Positions 23,851 to 34,625 of a stretch of DNA of 57,400 nucleotides are shown in pieces. This DNA is from Gnetum montanum (taxonomy: Eukaryota > Streptophyta > Gnetopsida > Gnetales > Gnetaceae). The stretch's first letter is position 1; each line of letters starts with the position of its first letter. The DNA is taken from NCBI GenBank assembly GCA_015680685.1, contig MNCI01005810.1, positions 1,205,615-1,263,014 of the forward strand. Direction: 5' to 3'. A program made the position numbers and the translations under genes. The notes below the pieces were generated by a model. It had not been told where the DNA came from. It saw only the letters and a program-made list of their open reading frames with translations, and did no database searches.

Positions 23851-25065
23851 ATGGTCTCCCCCACGACTGGTTGGAAAGGAGGAGACACAAAATATGGAGT
23901 GAGGCTATCCTGGTGATGATGAGGTGGTCTCATTGGTTAAGTGGAGTTCATGAAAAGGTTTTAGTTATTTCCGGTTGACCAACTACGTTCTTGTGGGGTA
24001 GTCAGGTTTGTGGATAAGAAAGGCCCCAGATGGGAAGGTTTCAAAGATAATGTAAGGTCCCTCTCATAGTGTTTGAAAGTTGGTCAGTTGAGATACATGT
24101 GAGGGGTTCCAATACAACACCTTGTCTCTACATCTAAATGTGACATTCCGAAACCTAAGATCATAACATTTTTTGTTGTAGGCCTTGTGGATCTCGTTTG
24201 AAGACAGGGCCACTAAGTGATTCTCATCTAGCACACTTAGGCTGATAAGTCATTTATGTTGTGCTAGCGGCAGGTCAAGGCCTAAGTCACTAGTTGTGGA
24301 TAGTGTCTAAAGTTCTGCCTGGATTGGAAGTTTTGGTAATTTTCCATACACTAACTTATAGGGAGAGTACCCTACAGGAAGTTTCCAAGTGGAGCGATAG
24401 GCCCAGAGGGCATCATTAAGTTTGGTGCTCCAATCCCTTTTGTATTTGCTAATGGTTCAAGTGAGGATCTTGGTGATCTCCCTATTGGTGACTTTGGTCT
24501 ACCCATTGGCTTGGGGGTGATAGGGTGTCATAAATTTATAGGTGACCCTCAAGTGTTGCATGAGCTTTCGAAAAGTGACACCCGTGAAATGAGTCCCATT
24601 ATCCAAGATGAGTGCATGTGGCACTCTAAACCTATTGATGATTTACTATTGGATAAATTTTTTGGCAATGTTTGAAGAATAGTTGATGACAGTAGCTGCC
24701 TCCACCCACTTGGTGTAGTAGTCCACAGCTACAATGATATACACATTTTCATTGGATAGGGGTGTGATGGGCCCCATGAAGTTGATGCCCCAAATGTCAA
24801 ATGGCTCCGGTGGTTGGATCCACTATTGAGGTCCCTCCATTCATGCAGTCATCCCACTATCTCTTTGGCATCATTCACAAGAGTAGGAAAACCATTGTGC
24901 ATTCCTAAAAATTGTGGGCTAGTAATATCCTGCAAGTAGGATCTTAATGGTTTTGCAGCATCCAACACAGTGGCCCCCACAAGGGCCTTCATGAGCATCT
25001 TGGAAGATGCACAATGTATCATCATCAGGGACATACCATTGAACTAGGCCATCTGTGCACACCTT
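23851..25065 (-). pseudogene. Integrase of copy B
   Basis: This is the C-terminal part of the polyprotein; the enzyme inserts element cDNA into host DNA. On the minus strand the N-terminal zinc-binding segment reads AHEGPCGGHC ... GYY at about 24920-25000. The core follows: INFMGP at about 24770, [10 protein letters not shown] at about 24710, LILDNGTHF at about 24595, and the YHPQANG ... NREI region at about 24480-24510. Two of the three catalytic acids are changed: the first Asp (normally IDFMGP) is Asn and the Glu (normally EVTNREI) is Lys. Only the middle Asp remains. Both are G-to-A changes on the coding strand. A C-terminal domain continues to about 23900 with PFKLVYGK-like and YKKCYDLR-like sequence. 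Stops are scattered. Confidence 0.75.
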
Positions 25066-25690
25066 ATAAAGGTGACCATTGATTTCGATGAAGTGCTTGG
25101 CTTTATGGAGAAACTGTTATTTCTACCGATGGTCCCACTCCTTGGACAACTCTTGAGTTGTGAGATAGGTGAGGATGTGGCTGAACCAAGGTGATGCTTT
25201 GTGCACTTGTGGGTTGACTGCACCTGCGAATAGGAGTTCATCTGAAAATTGGTCAGAAAGGGGCTCCTCCTCTTCTATGTCATCCCATCGCAACTGAGAC
25301 AAGTGGTCAACAATCACATTCTCGATTGGCTTCTGGTCTACCATGGTGAGGTCAAACTCTTGAAGAATCACTAGACACTTTATGATGCGAGGGATTACTA
25401 TTGGTTTGTTCATCAAAAACTAGATAGAACTATGGTTAGTGTGCACAAACACCTTGTATTTGAGCACATAGTGTTGGAATTTTTCCAAGGTGAACACCAC
25501 CTCCATCAACTCCTTTTTGGTGATGGTGTAGTTAAGTTGAGCACCCATAATGCTATGGCTTGCACAATGGATATAATATGGATATTTTTGATCATTGCAC
25601 TACATAAGCATGACTCCCAAGGCATAATTGTATGCATTATTCATAATGTGAAAGGGCCTAGATCAATCAGGTGCTTGTAGAATTGGAGTT
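25066..25690 (-). pseudogene. RNase H and connection of copy B
   Basis: Minus-strand translation gives the Ty3/gypsy RNase H fold: LGVMLM, then AQLNYTITKKELMEVVF (the ELL/ELM catalytic glutamate region, about 25490-25540), KFQHYVL, and HTNHSSI where active elements have TDH; the Asp is lost here. The connection LQEFDLTMVDQ ... VDHLSQL (25300-25370) follows and is open in one frame at 25123-25416. It belongs to the same polyprotein as the flanking RT and integrase. Frameshifts at about 25420 and 25660 break it. Confidence 0.7.
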
Positions 25691-26930
25691 TCTATGATTT
25701 TCTGCTTAAGCACTTGGAATGTAGATTCACATTCCTTGGTCCAGATGAATGGAGCATATTTCTTTGTGAGTTCTACCAATGGCTTGGCGATCTTTGAGAA
25801 ATTTTCAATGAAGCGCCAGTAGTAACTAGTGTGGCCAAGGAATGACCGAATGTCTTTTACAATGCTTGGTTGTCGGGTGATTCCTTGGATGACCCTGATC
25901 TTTTTAGGATCCACGCTAATCCCTGTTTGTGAGATACGATGCCCCAACACAATGCCTTCTTGGACCATCAAGTGGCTTTTCTACCAATTGAGCCATAGAT
26001 TAGTGTCTTCACACCTATTCAGAACTTGCTCAAGGCAGTTCAAGGCTTGCTCAAATGTGGCCCCATAGGTAGAGAAGTCATCCATGAAGACTTCTACCCC
26101 ATTGCCAATCTACTGTTGAAAGATACTAAGGACAAGGAGTTGGAAAGTGGTACATGCATTACACAGGATAAAAGACATCTTCTTGTATCCAAAACTCCCC
26201 CATGGACTCATGAAAATTATTTTGGCTTGGTCCTCTAATGCAATATAGATTTGGTTATAGCCACTATAACCATCCCAAAAGCTGTAATAATGGTGCCCTG
26301 CAATGGTTTTCAACACCTGGTCCACAAATGAGAGTGGGAAGTGATCCTTGAAGGTAGCCATGTTGAGTAATTGAAAATATATGCAGACCCTCCATTTTCC
26401 ACCCTTCTTCGGCACAATAACGAGTGGGCTGACACATTCGCTATCAGCGATAGAATAGATGAACCCCGCTTTGAGAAAATGCTCGATTTCATCTTTGATG
26501 ACTTGCTTCAATTTGGGGTTCAACCACCTTTGTGGTTGTTGTCATGGCTTCATGGAGGGGTCAATATAGATTCGATGTTGGCAGATCTTGGGATCAACTC
26601 CGGTTAACTCAAGATATGACCATGCAAACACAACATCCCATTTGTTCACCACCTTCAGCAACTTTTTCTTCTGTTTAAGAGCAAGGGTGGCATTACTAAT
26701 TACCAGCTTCCCATTTTTTAGAAATGCATATTCTAAGTGGGTCGGTAAAGACTTGACCTCTAGGGGTTCTTTTTTGAAGCTTTCAGGGATTTGTAGCTTT
26801 CCCCAATCATCATGGTCATTAATAGTGGAGACTTGTTGATGAACCTCTTCCATTTTGTTCATGCTCTCTATCTCTACATAGGATCGTACAAGCACCTCAG
26901 ATGGTTCCATGCATAATGTGCTACTAGTAG
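25691..26930 (-). pseudogene. Reverse transcriptase of copy B
   Basis: RNA-dependent DNA polymerase of the element. Open pieces on the minus strand at 26542-26910 (N-terminal extension with KWDVVFAWSY), 26110-26523 and 25663-25971 join into one RT. Motifs in order: LKAGFIYSI, SPLVIVPKKGGKWRVC, KDHFPLSFVDQ, FWDGYSGYNQI, MSFILCNACTTFQ, the catalytic box FMDDF at about 26070-26090 with both Asp present, then LGHRIS and SFLGHTSYYWRFI. The stretch KDHFPL...DGYSGYNQI is characteristic of the Athila/Tat side of plant Ty3/gypsy. A stop after the catalytic box and two frameshifts inactivate it. Confidence 0.82.
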
Positions 26931-27189
26931 GATTAGCTGTTAGCCACTGGGCACCTTCTTAAGTTGTGGTTGCTGCGTACAGGCATTGTTCAACTGGTGA
27001 TTCTTTGGTACACTGATTGCATGCTTGAATGGATGTCCGCTTGATGGACCATAACTACTACACATAGTTGCACCCTGAGTTGCTGTACGCAATTTATGGA
27101 ACGTGTTTTTTCTTGATCTTTCCAAAGGGATTTTCCTCTGAGATTTCAATGGAAAGATCTTAGAGTCCTAGTCTTGCATCCACTGTGCT

Positions 27190-27530
27190 CAGCTAGCCTC
27201 TTCCCATTATGATTGGGAAGTTCCCCTTACAATTCTCCACATGGATGACAAGGAAATCGGTAGGATAGGACCATCCACAAATGGTGGTTACAATATCCTC
27301 CACCAATCCCAAGGGAGCGATGATGGATTGGTCTACTAGCTTGAGCCAAATGTTGCTCTTCTTTAGTAGGGGCAAGTTCCAGTTCTTGTAGATGTCATGA
27401 GAGATCAAGTTGACCCCTGAGCCCAAGTCCAAAAGAGCTTTACATAGCTCATTCCCTACCACCTGAAGATATATGAGGAGGCTTCCTGGATCAATCAATT
27501 TCTGGGAAAGATGTCTTGCCTTTATCTAGT
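27190..27530 (-). pseudogene. Aspartic protease of copy B
   Basis: Minus-strand frame 27193-27498 contains LLDLGSGVNLI, the active-site loop of the retroviral-type aspartic protease family (usual form DTG or DSG, here DLGSG), followed by LGLVEDI and the C-terminal FPIIMGR (usually ILGR). It would cut the gag-pol polyprotein. Copy C keeps the region but has Asn instead of the catalytic Asp. Upstream on the minus strand it continues from gag without a clear boundary. Confidence 0.7.
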
Positions 27531-30045
27531 TGGTCATTGCATGAGTGAGCATGAGTGTTTGTACATTGGAGGGCGTGTGATTTGGAGGCTACTTGAGCAA
27601 TGGAATAGTGGAGGCACTCTATGGTTCAAAGGCACTAGCCGCAGGTGTATGTGAGGGTATGTTTGGATTGTTGGGCTAGAAGAAAGGAAGTTTTCGTGGT
27701 TTGGGTTCTCGTCCATTCAGCTGAGGTGCCAGTTGTAGGTTGATAGGGCTCATAGTGTTTCTTTGCTATGGCTATGGTGGTATCTCCCCCTGCATAGGTG
27801 GAGCAGGTGGTAGATGAGTGGGATGTTGTGGAGAAGGAGTGGCAGGAGAAGGTGATGGAGGATAGTAAAGATGTGGGCTTTCCCCCCTGGGTGATGTAGA
27901 TTGTGGTCAGAAATATTCTGGGAAATGATAATAATTTTGAAATGCGGCATGGATGGAAGAGTCCCGTGGAGATATTAGTTGCTTAACATAGTACCCATAG
28001 GGATCTTGTTATCAGTAAGGGTATTACTACCTTGGAGGTGGCATTCTCCATGCTTATGGTTGCTACCACTGCTGGAAGTATTCATAAGGTTGTGGTGGTG
28101 CTCCACTTGGATAATACCCTTGCTACTGGTGGAACTGCCTTGGGTTGCCTTGTGGATAAGGTAACCTTTGGGGTGTTTGCCTCCTTGCCAAACGAGGATT
28201 CAATGTGTACATCCTCGAATCTTGAAGATGTGACACCACAGGACAACACCCCTTAGGATGTTCATACTGGTCTATGTCACATTCATTGTCTTCCTCTGTA
28301 TCAGAGTCCGCAACCTATTCTGCTACAGAAACTTTGACCTTACCCTTATGATGGGCACATTCAACTTCCTTCTTCCTATGCTGATCTTGATCATTACCTT
28401 GCTCTCTGGACTCTTCTGTAATTTTCAACACACTTTGGAATTTTTCGTCCAAAGAGTCCCACATCTTATCAACCTTTGCCGATATTTCAGATGCAAAATT
28501 TTGTAAAGGAAAGTTTTTTTGGTTCACCACTGCTTCCAGTGGTGATTCCTCCTCATCTTCACAAAATTGAACTTCCCTTTTTTTGATGGAAGGATCCTAG
28601 TTGAACTCTTCTGCACTCTCATTTTTTCTGAGTTCCCCCTCTTCTTTGGCCACTTGCTCAATGAGGCACTGTAGTTGATGGATCCTCAATTCTAATAATT
28701 ATCCCTGGGCATACATGCCAAGGGTATTTCTTGTTTCAAAGCAGAGCCCATCAATGATATGGCAAAGTTGTGCCCACTGAGAGTAGCCATGACCAGGGCA
28801 CCGATGTAACAATGAGCAGTACCTACTCATGGCTACATCCAAGGGTTCATGATTACCTTGCTTCCACCCTTGGATCTAACATCTCAGATTCACCACTCTA
28901 GAGTACGTTTGATACTTTTTATTGAAAATCTCAAACATCATACTCCATCTTCTGATTGATTTCGATTCCAAAGACCAGTACCAACTTTCTGCTTCCTTGA
29001 TGAGTGTGTGAGGGAACAGCTTAAGCTTCTGCCAATCATTATCCATATTCTGCAGGGTGCAAGCATTATGGAACACTTGCAAGTGAGTTTGTGGATCAGA
29101 ATTGTATCCCCATTCAAACCTGGGGATATTGTTCATGTGAATATGTTTGATCCGACTATCCTTCAAGTGCCTACTAGGGATCTGAACTACCTCAACGATA
29201 TGGAGCATGCTCCAAGCAGCTAACAATGGCTTATTCAAGTCATAGTCCTACTAAGCACCATGGTGTCTATGATGATTCTGGTTGCCCCTCCTTTCATGAC
29301 GGTGAGGTTCGTGTGATTGGTCACGTGCTTCCTCACGCCGTTCCTTCCGATCCTTATGAAGACCATCATTTCACTCCTTTCTACCATGGTTATGATCAGA
29401 GTCCGAACTGGATGAAGGTAGTGGTGAGCGATAGGATGGAGAAGAGGGAGAGGGATCGCCACCATCCTAGTGTCGATATCCCTCTCTACTTTGGTGGTAG
29501 CCATGATCTTCCTGCCCATCCTTGCTTGTGTTGTGACCTTTCCTACCTAACCCTCCATCATCCTGGGGGTCCCGATCACTTTCTTGCTTATTCCAGATGA
29601 TGTATTGGAGGACCTAGCATCCTAGAGGAAGTTCAGCCAAATGGGAGTCATAAAAGATAGGCTCCTCATCATCCTATAGCCCTTGCAACAATAAGGGGTT
29701 ATTGAATTGTTTCCCCTTCATGTGTTCATACCGTTCTACCTGCTGCTGATCTCATACCCATTGGGCCTCAGTGGGACGATAGTCCTAGTAATCATGGTCC
29801 TCCATGAAGTACTTCGCACCATGGTCTTGGATGCCTAATTTGGCAAGATTGTGGAACAGCATTCTAGGAGCCGATCGGTCAGGTGGTAGTACAATGTTTC
29901 TTTCCATGTCCCGCCATCGTAGATGTTCATCCTGATGTAGGATGAAGGTGAAGTTAGGGACATATTCTTCAGGATGCTTGTATACCACCCGACATTCTTG
30001 TGGCACCGGTGGGTTGGATCCATCTCGCCTATGAGAAGAAGACAT
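27531..30045 (-). pseudogene. gag of copy B
   Basis: The structural protein of the element. The start is placed at the ATG ending at 30045 (MSSSHRRD) because copy C starts at the same codon with a stop just upstream; an in-frame ATG seven codons earlier exists only in B. Order: an N-terminal domain (VVYKHPEEYVPNFTF, IVLPPDRSAPR), an Arg/Asp/His/Ser-rich stretch (29230-29520), the capsid-like core typical of plant gag (IPRFEWGYNSD, QVFHNACTLQ, AESWYWSL, FNKKY; 28876-29130), a helical segment (28315-28530), an acidic DTEEDN stretch, a conserved CDIDQYEHPKGCC motif (about 28270-28300) and a Pro/Tyr/Gln-rich tail. No standard CCHC zinc knuckle is visible. Several stops and shifts are present. Confidence 0.7.
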
Positions 30046-30190
30046 ATTGGATATTAGATGATCCATTTAATCGGTGTACTTTACTTTTCTTTAGTCTGCC
30101 TAGCATGCGTAAGGTTTACTATCTTAGGTCCGTTCCAATGACATGAATGATAACTTTGCTAAGATTAATTGGCATATGTAAGATTAACAG

Positions 30191-30208
30191 TCCCCGACAA
30201 TGGCGCCA
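30191..30208 (-). other. Primer-binding site of copy B (tRNA-Asp type)
   Basis: On the minus strand, one base after the 5' LTR, TGGCGCCATTGTCGGGGA. It is complementary to the 3' end of plant tRNA-Asp plus CCA, with two transitions from the perfect TGGCGCCGTTGCCGGGGA. This primer is used by Athila and other plant Ty3/gypsy elements. Confidence 0.85.
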
Positions 30209-30209
30209 A

Positions 30210-31172
30210 TGATGAGTGGCTAGGTACCCCTATGCCCAACCATGAAAATCAAAGGTGTTCACACGCAACTTGGTTGAATTTCATAGACTGTAAGCATTTA
30301 ACATACACCAGACCTTAACCAGAAATATCCTTTGTTAGAACAGTCATTGTCTTCTCAACCTCACTTGTGAGTATCTAGTGGCAATGGTTAAGTGAGATTG
30401 AGGCAACTGATTTTTATAGTTTTTACAACCTCACTTGTGAGTATCTAGTACCTTGAGAATAAGGGGTTATAGTACCTTAATTATCTAGTATCTTTTGACA
30501 TCTAATTAAGGTACAAAAATTAAGGAATGAAATATTATCTAACCTATAATTATCCTAATCTGTATCTTAACTATTCCTAGCATAAGTATCTGATCCCATC
30601 TTCCAGGCATGTCCTAAGTGTTTCTTAACCACTACTGGGTTACCAAACGTTAGGTGTCATTGGGTTATCAAGTGTTGGATTTACGTTCGAGATGGTCGTA
30701 CTTATGGTTTCTATGAACTATGAATGAACGATAGCGATTAAACTAATAATAAGAGAAACTTAAGTAATTATCAAAGCATATAAATATTAAGCTATTGAAT
30801 GTAGTAAATGACTAAGTCCAAATGCTGCAAGGAATGCTTGAAGAGTTCATCTTTATTGCCATCACACCAATGGGCTCAGATACATCAATGCTTGAATAAA
30901 GAGCTAGTCACTTTTCTTACACTTGCTACAGGAAGTTGGAAAATATTCTATCTCCTGTGGGAACAAACTACAAGAGCTTTGCTACAACTGATAAAAAGGT
31001 ACCTCAATGACGCGGAAGGCCCTCTTATTTATAGGCCGAAATAGGTGCTATGTAAACAGGGCCATGTCGATGCATGGAAGGATGCATCGACGGGGCTACG
31101 TCGATGGGGCCACATATACAAGGTCCCATATATGCGGCGTAGTAAACATGGTGACCAACAAACACTTCATCA
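30210..31172 (-). repeat. 5' LTR of copy B
   Basis: Direct repeat of 17745-18702 with the same TG...CA ends. The TATA box TATAAATA (minus strand) lies at 31026-31033, with the palindromic word array at about 31063-31145 upstream of it. A patch at about 30424-30480 is absent from the 3' LTR. It begins with a second copy of CCTCACTTGTGAGTATCTAG (also at 30359), so it looks like filler DNA gained after insertion. Confidence 0.9.
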
Positions 31173-31425
31173 ATGACTATCTTTCTTCTTCCCTCCAAAT
31201 TTATATCTTCTATTTTCCTTCTTTGTTTTATTTTTAGTTTTACCTTTTGCTAGATTTTTCTAAAAATAAAAGTACTAAAATACCAAGCCAACATGATTTG
31301 TCTATGTCACTGATGATACTAGGACACCTATGCTAGACATACTAGCATATTTCTTTATAACCTCGAAAATTTCCCAATGATACCAACTAGGATCCCACAT
31401 GTTCACTACACAACTTCATATAAAA
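31173..31425. other. AT-rich flank right of copy B
   Basis: No gene or repeat recognised. It begins with ATGAC, the right-hand partner of the probable target duplication of copy B. Confidence 0.45.
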
Positions 31426-32115
31426 GAACCTGATACTTAGAATATTTTCTAATACTTTTTCTTCAAAAACATAGAAAACTTTCTATCATTTTTTTCTCAC
31501 TCCACAAAAAATTCTCTAACTTTCCAAACCCTTAAAAACCCTTCCTCTTGTTCTACCATGAAAATTTTCAATTTTTTTCTCCTTTTTAGGCTTAGAAAAT
31601 ATTTTCATACTTTCCTTCTTTCCTTGTGCAAATTTTTTATTCCTCTCTTCTTCATGTCTTATAAAATTTTCTAACTCTTTTCTAACTAGGACATAGAAAA
31701 TTATTTCATTTTCTCTAAAATTTTCTAACTAGGACTTAGAAATTTTCGTATTATCTTTCATTTCAATTCTAGAAAATTTATCAACTTTTTCTTTCCCAAG
31801 ACTTAGGAAAATTTCTAATGTTTCCTCATCTTTGAACCTTAGAAAATTTTCTAATGTTCCAACTTGAACTTAAAAATTTTTTCTCTTCACTATTTTCATA
31901 GTTTTAAAAATTTTCTAACTTTTCTACCCTTCTTAGACTTAGAAAATTTTCTACCTCACTCTCCATACTTTGACAAATTTTTCATTCTTTTTCCAAACTT
32001 ACAATTTTTTTCCTATCTCTCTCTTGAAAAATTTTAAAATTTTTTTAACTCTTTCTATATTATGTATGTAAACTCAAAATATTTTCTAACTCTTTTTATC
32101 ATTTTAATCTCATTG
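31426..32115. repeat. Pyrimidine-rich stretch with recurring TTAGAAAATTTTCTAA
   Basis: The near-perfect palindrome TTAGAAAATTTTCTAA or close variants recur about ten times at irregular spacing (for example about 31440, 31595, 31690, 31770, 31840, 31940) in T/C-rich sequence with many CTTTTTCTTTC-like blocks. No coding frame. It reads as an eroded tandem repeat. Confidence 0.5.
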
Positions 32116-32178
32116 TTATGTAACTATTAATTTCTCTCTCATGCTTTACAAGTCATTGATCCTAATTTACTCCATCAT

Positions 32179-33010
32179 TTGCATGAATCCCTTGCCTTGG
32201 ACAGGACCCATGGCCGAATCTCTCAACCTCTTAATGAGGATTTAATTAATTGTCTACCTCTTGATCCCTTAGATTCTATCATCTCAACCCTCAATATCAC
32301 TGAGAAAGAATTAACACCTCAAAGCAACCTTTCCTTCTTAGATCATAAATCAATTTTGACTAATGATCCATTAGTAGAGCTCACTATAACAAATCATTGA
32401 AATGAAAAAAAGATCTTAAAACTAGAGGCAAACTTTCCTAATGATATTGAGGAATCCATTCTACAAAAAATTCTATCATCTTTTTATGGGAATATGATAA
32501 CATGGCCAATTTGAATCCTATTCTCATCCAATACAACATCATACTTAAGGAAGTTTCCAAACCTATTAAGAAAAAAGCCTAAAAAATCAAGCTTGATCTA
32601 GCTTTAGCTATAAAAGATAAGATAACCAAACTCTACAATCATAGATTTATATGTTCCATACATTACTTTGGTTGGATATCCAACATGGTGGTTGTTCCCA
32701 TGAAAAATAGAGCTCTTACAATATGCATTGATTTTTGTGACCTTAATAAAGTAACATTATAAGATAATTTTTTACTACCCAACATCAATCCACTCATAGA
32801 CACAATGGTATGTTATGCTTGACTTAGTTTCACAGATAGTTTTTTAAGCTACAACCAAATTCAAATCAATCATGAGCACCAATGCATTACAACTTTCATG
32901 ATCCCATGGGTATACTCTAATCCATGCATCATTTCATATGTAATTGAAGTAACCAATTTCACTCCCTTTCTCACCTTCTCAAACAATTAGAACTTTTAGC
33001 TAAGACTCAA
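32179..33010 (+). pseudogene. Tat-lineage reverse transcriptase remnant
   Basis: The plus strand encodes a broken Ty3/gypsy RT. A frame at 32179-32400 ends in the RT N-terminal phrase around LDHKSILTNDPLVEL. Beyond it, through stops, come NMVVVPMKNRALTICIDFCDLNK (32670-32745), FLLPNINPLID (32770-32800), and SLSYNQIQINHEH, the counterpart of YSGYNQI (32845-32880). The catalytic YVDD box is not preserved in any frame that I can follow. Phrases such as DFRDLNKA and LPxIDxLVD are typical of the Tat lineage. It is an old, dead copy interrupted by later insertions. Confidence 0.65.
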
Positions 33011-33079
33011 AGTGTTAAGAGGCTTTCAATGTAACCAAGCATGCCCTTACTAATCTTTCCATCCTCCATCCTTCATCCT

Positions 33080-33860
33080 CCTCAATTTGATCTCTCTTTC
33101 TATCTTTGTCTTTCTAAGTTTAATCATTCTATCATAGCCATGCTTTAAAAATGACACAAAGATGGTGCTGATCTCGCTATCTATCACATCTCTCATATCT
33201 TCTTTGATTGTGAAACATGGTACATAGACATAAAAAATTATTGCATAGACCTTGTCATTGCACTTAAAGAAATGGAGATACTACCTACTAGGGGAAAAAT
33301 TTCATGTCATTTACCAACATTTTACGATCTATCATTATCAACCCATATGATAACAATTGCATGGAAAAATGGAAGACTCTCTTAATGAAATTTGACTTAT
33401 CCTACCTTGCCTAATACTTGATTAAAGGATAGTCCATCATGGATCTACTTACTTTGATCCCATCCTCTAAACCATCTACTGTAACCATACAACCTCTTCT
33501 TGAGAAACTAATTAAGAAAGAGATAATTTCTTCTCCAACTACAATTTTAAAACATAAGGATTTCAATTCACACTTATATTTTGATGGTGTGTATATAGTC
33601 CAAGGTTCAAGCATAGCTTTTATTTTAAACTATCAAGGTATGGATCTAATTTATCAAACTTATAAATTTAATTTTTCATGTACTAATAATCTGGTAGAAT
33701 ATGAAGGTCTCAATCAAGGTTAGCTCTTAGCCCTTCAACTTGAAACCAAAATAATTTATGTGCATGATGATTCCAAATTGATCATACACCAAGTAAATAA
33801 TGAATACACTTATAAAGTTTAACACCTTAAAAATTATCTAAACTTAGTGAAAATATGATT
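33080..33860 (+). pseudogene. Dual RNase H region of the Tat element
   Basis: Two RNase H-type domains follow each other, a hallmark of the Tat/Ogre lineage. The first (about 33080-33380) reads AIYHISHIFFDCETWYIDIKN, like the usual AIYYxSrxLxDxETRYxxiEK. The second (about 33540-33850, partly open at 33439-33723) reads LYFDGVYIVQGSS, CTNNLVEYEGLNQG, IIYVHDDSKLIIHQVN, which is the archaeal-like RNase H with the catalytic Asp, Glu and Asp positions recognisable (YFDG, VEYE, HDDS). Stops and frameshifts interrupt both. Confidence 0.72.
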
Positions 33861-34109
33861 TCTCATATTGAAGAATGCTTACTCATGTGCATCCACTGCT
33901 CAAAAAACATGCTTACTAACATGCTAGCTACTTTTTATCTTCTTGTTAATTCCACTTTTCTCAAGGATCTTTTCTTTCATTCAACACAAAATACATTTGT
34001 TACACTCATGGATAAAGAATGCATTATCTTATTTAACTTAGAAGAAGATGAATAGTACCATGATATTTTATAATACCTACAAATAAAAGAAATTTCTAAA
34101 CATCAATCT

Positions 34110-34625
34110 TATTGATAAAAGGATGTTTTGTATAAACATTCTAAACATTTTTATATTATTGATCCTAGTATTTTATTTCACATATCCACGTAAAACATTC
34201 CTCTACATTTTCTAAGTCATGACAAAGTGAAAAACCAATTAGAACATGTTCCTTCTGATGTATGTGGAGGTTATTTAGGCTCATGGTCTCTAGTAGCTTA
34301 TATTATTTTTTTAAGTTACTGGAGGCCTACAATGTCTAGGGACATGCATACAATAGTTAAGATTTATGATACATATCAATGTTATGCTTTGATTATTTAT
34401 GTTTCATCCCAAGAGCTTAGAATATTTTAAATCATATGGCCTTGTTATAAATGAGAGCCACATCTTATATGTTCTATTAATTTGCCATATTCTTCTTGTC
34501 ATCAATATATTTTAATAACTATTGAATATTTTACTAAGTGATTCAAAATTATTTTCTTTAAAAACTACAACTTCTAAGTGTGTTTGTCATTTTATCTTGG
34601 ATCATATAATTATTTGCTTTGGTAT
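34110..34625 (+). pseudogene. N-terminal half of Tat integrase, cut by copy C
   Basis: Plus-strand translation gives the zinc-binding region (VCGGYLGSW, SYWRPTMSRDMH, YDTYQCYA; His residues partly lost), then HQYILITIEYFTK (about 34500-34540), the segment after the first catalytic Asp of Tat integrases. It ends in HFILDHIIICFGI at 34590-34625, where the next residues should be a Pro and the second catalytic Asp. Copy C starts at 34626, and the frame continues beyond it at 51273. Confidence 0.72.

Larger units (their letters stand above)
17745..31172 (-). mobile_element. Copy B: near full-length 13.4-kb Ty3/gypsy retrotransposon with a third ORF
   Basis: LTRs of 958 and 963 bases with TG...CA ends border a complete internal region. 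On the minus strand the order is PBS, gag, protease, RT, RNase H, integrase, spacer, third ORF and polypurine tract. Flanking bases ATGAT (left) and ATGAC (right) fit a 5-base target duplication with one change. Gene order, tRNA-Asp primer site, length and an extra ORF after integrase point to the Athila/Tat branch. The exact lineage is inference because the RT lacks the insertion I associate with typical Athila. Stops and frameshifts are scattered but fewer than in A and C, so this is the youngest of the three. Confidence 0.88.

Noticed and set aside
29226-29600. 124-codon plus-strand open frame rich in His and Pro
   Set aside because: It is antisense to the Arg/Asp/His-rich part of gag in copy B; its composition is explained by the opposite strand.
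31426-32115. Heat-shock element cluster
   Set aside because: The GAA and TTC halves are four bases apart instead of two, and no alternating three-unit site is present.
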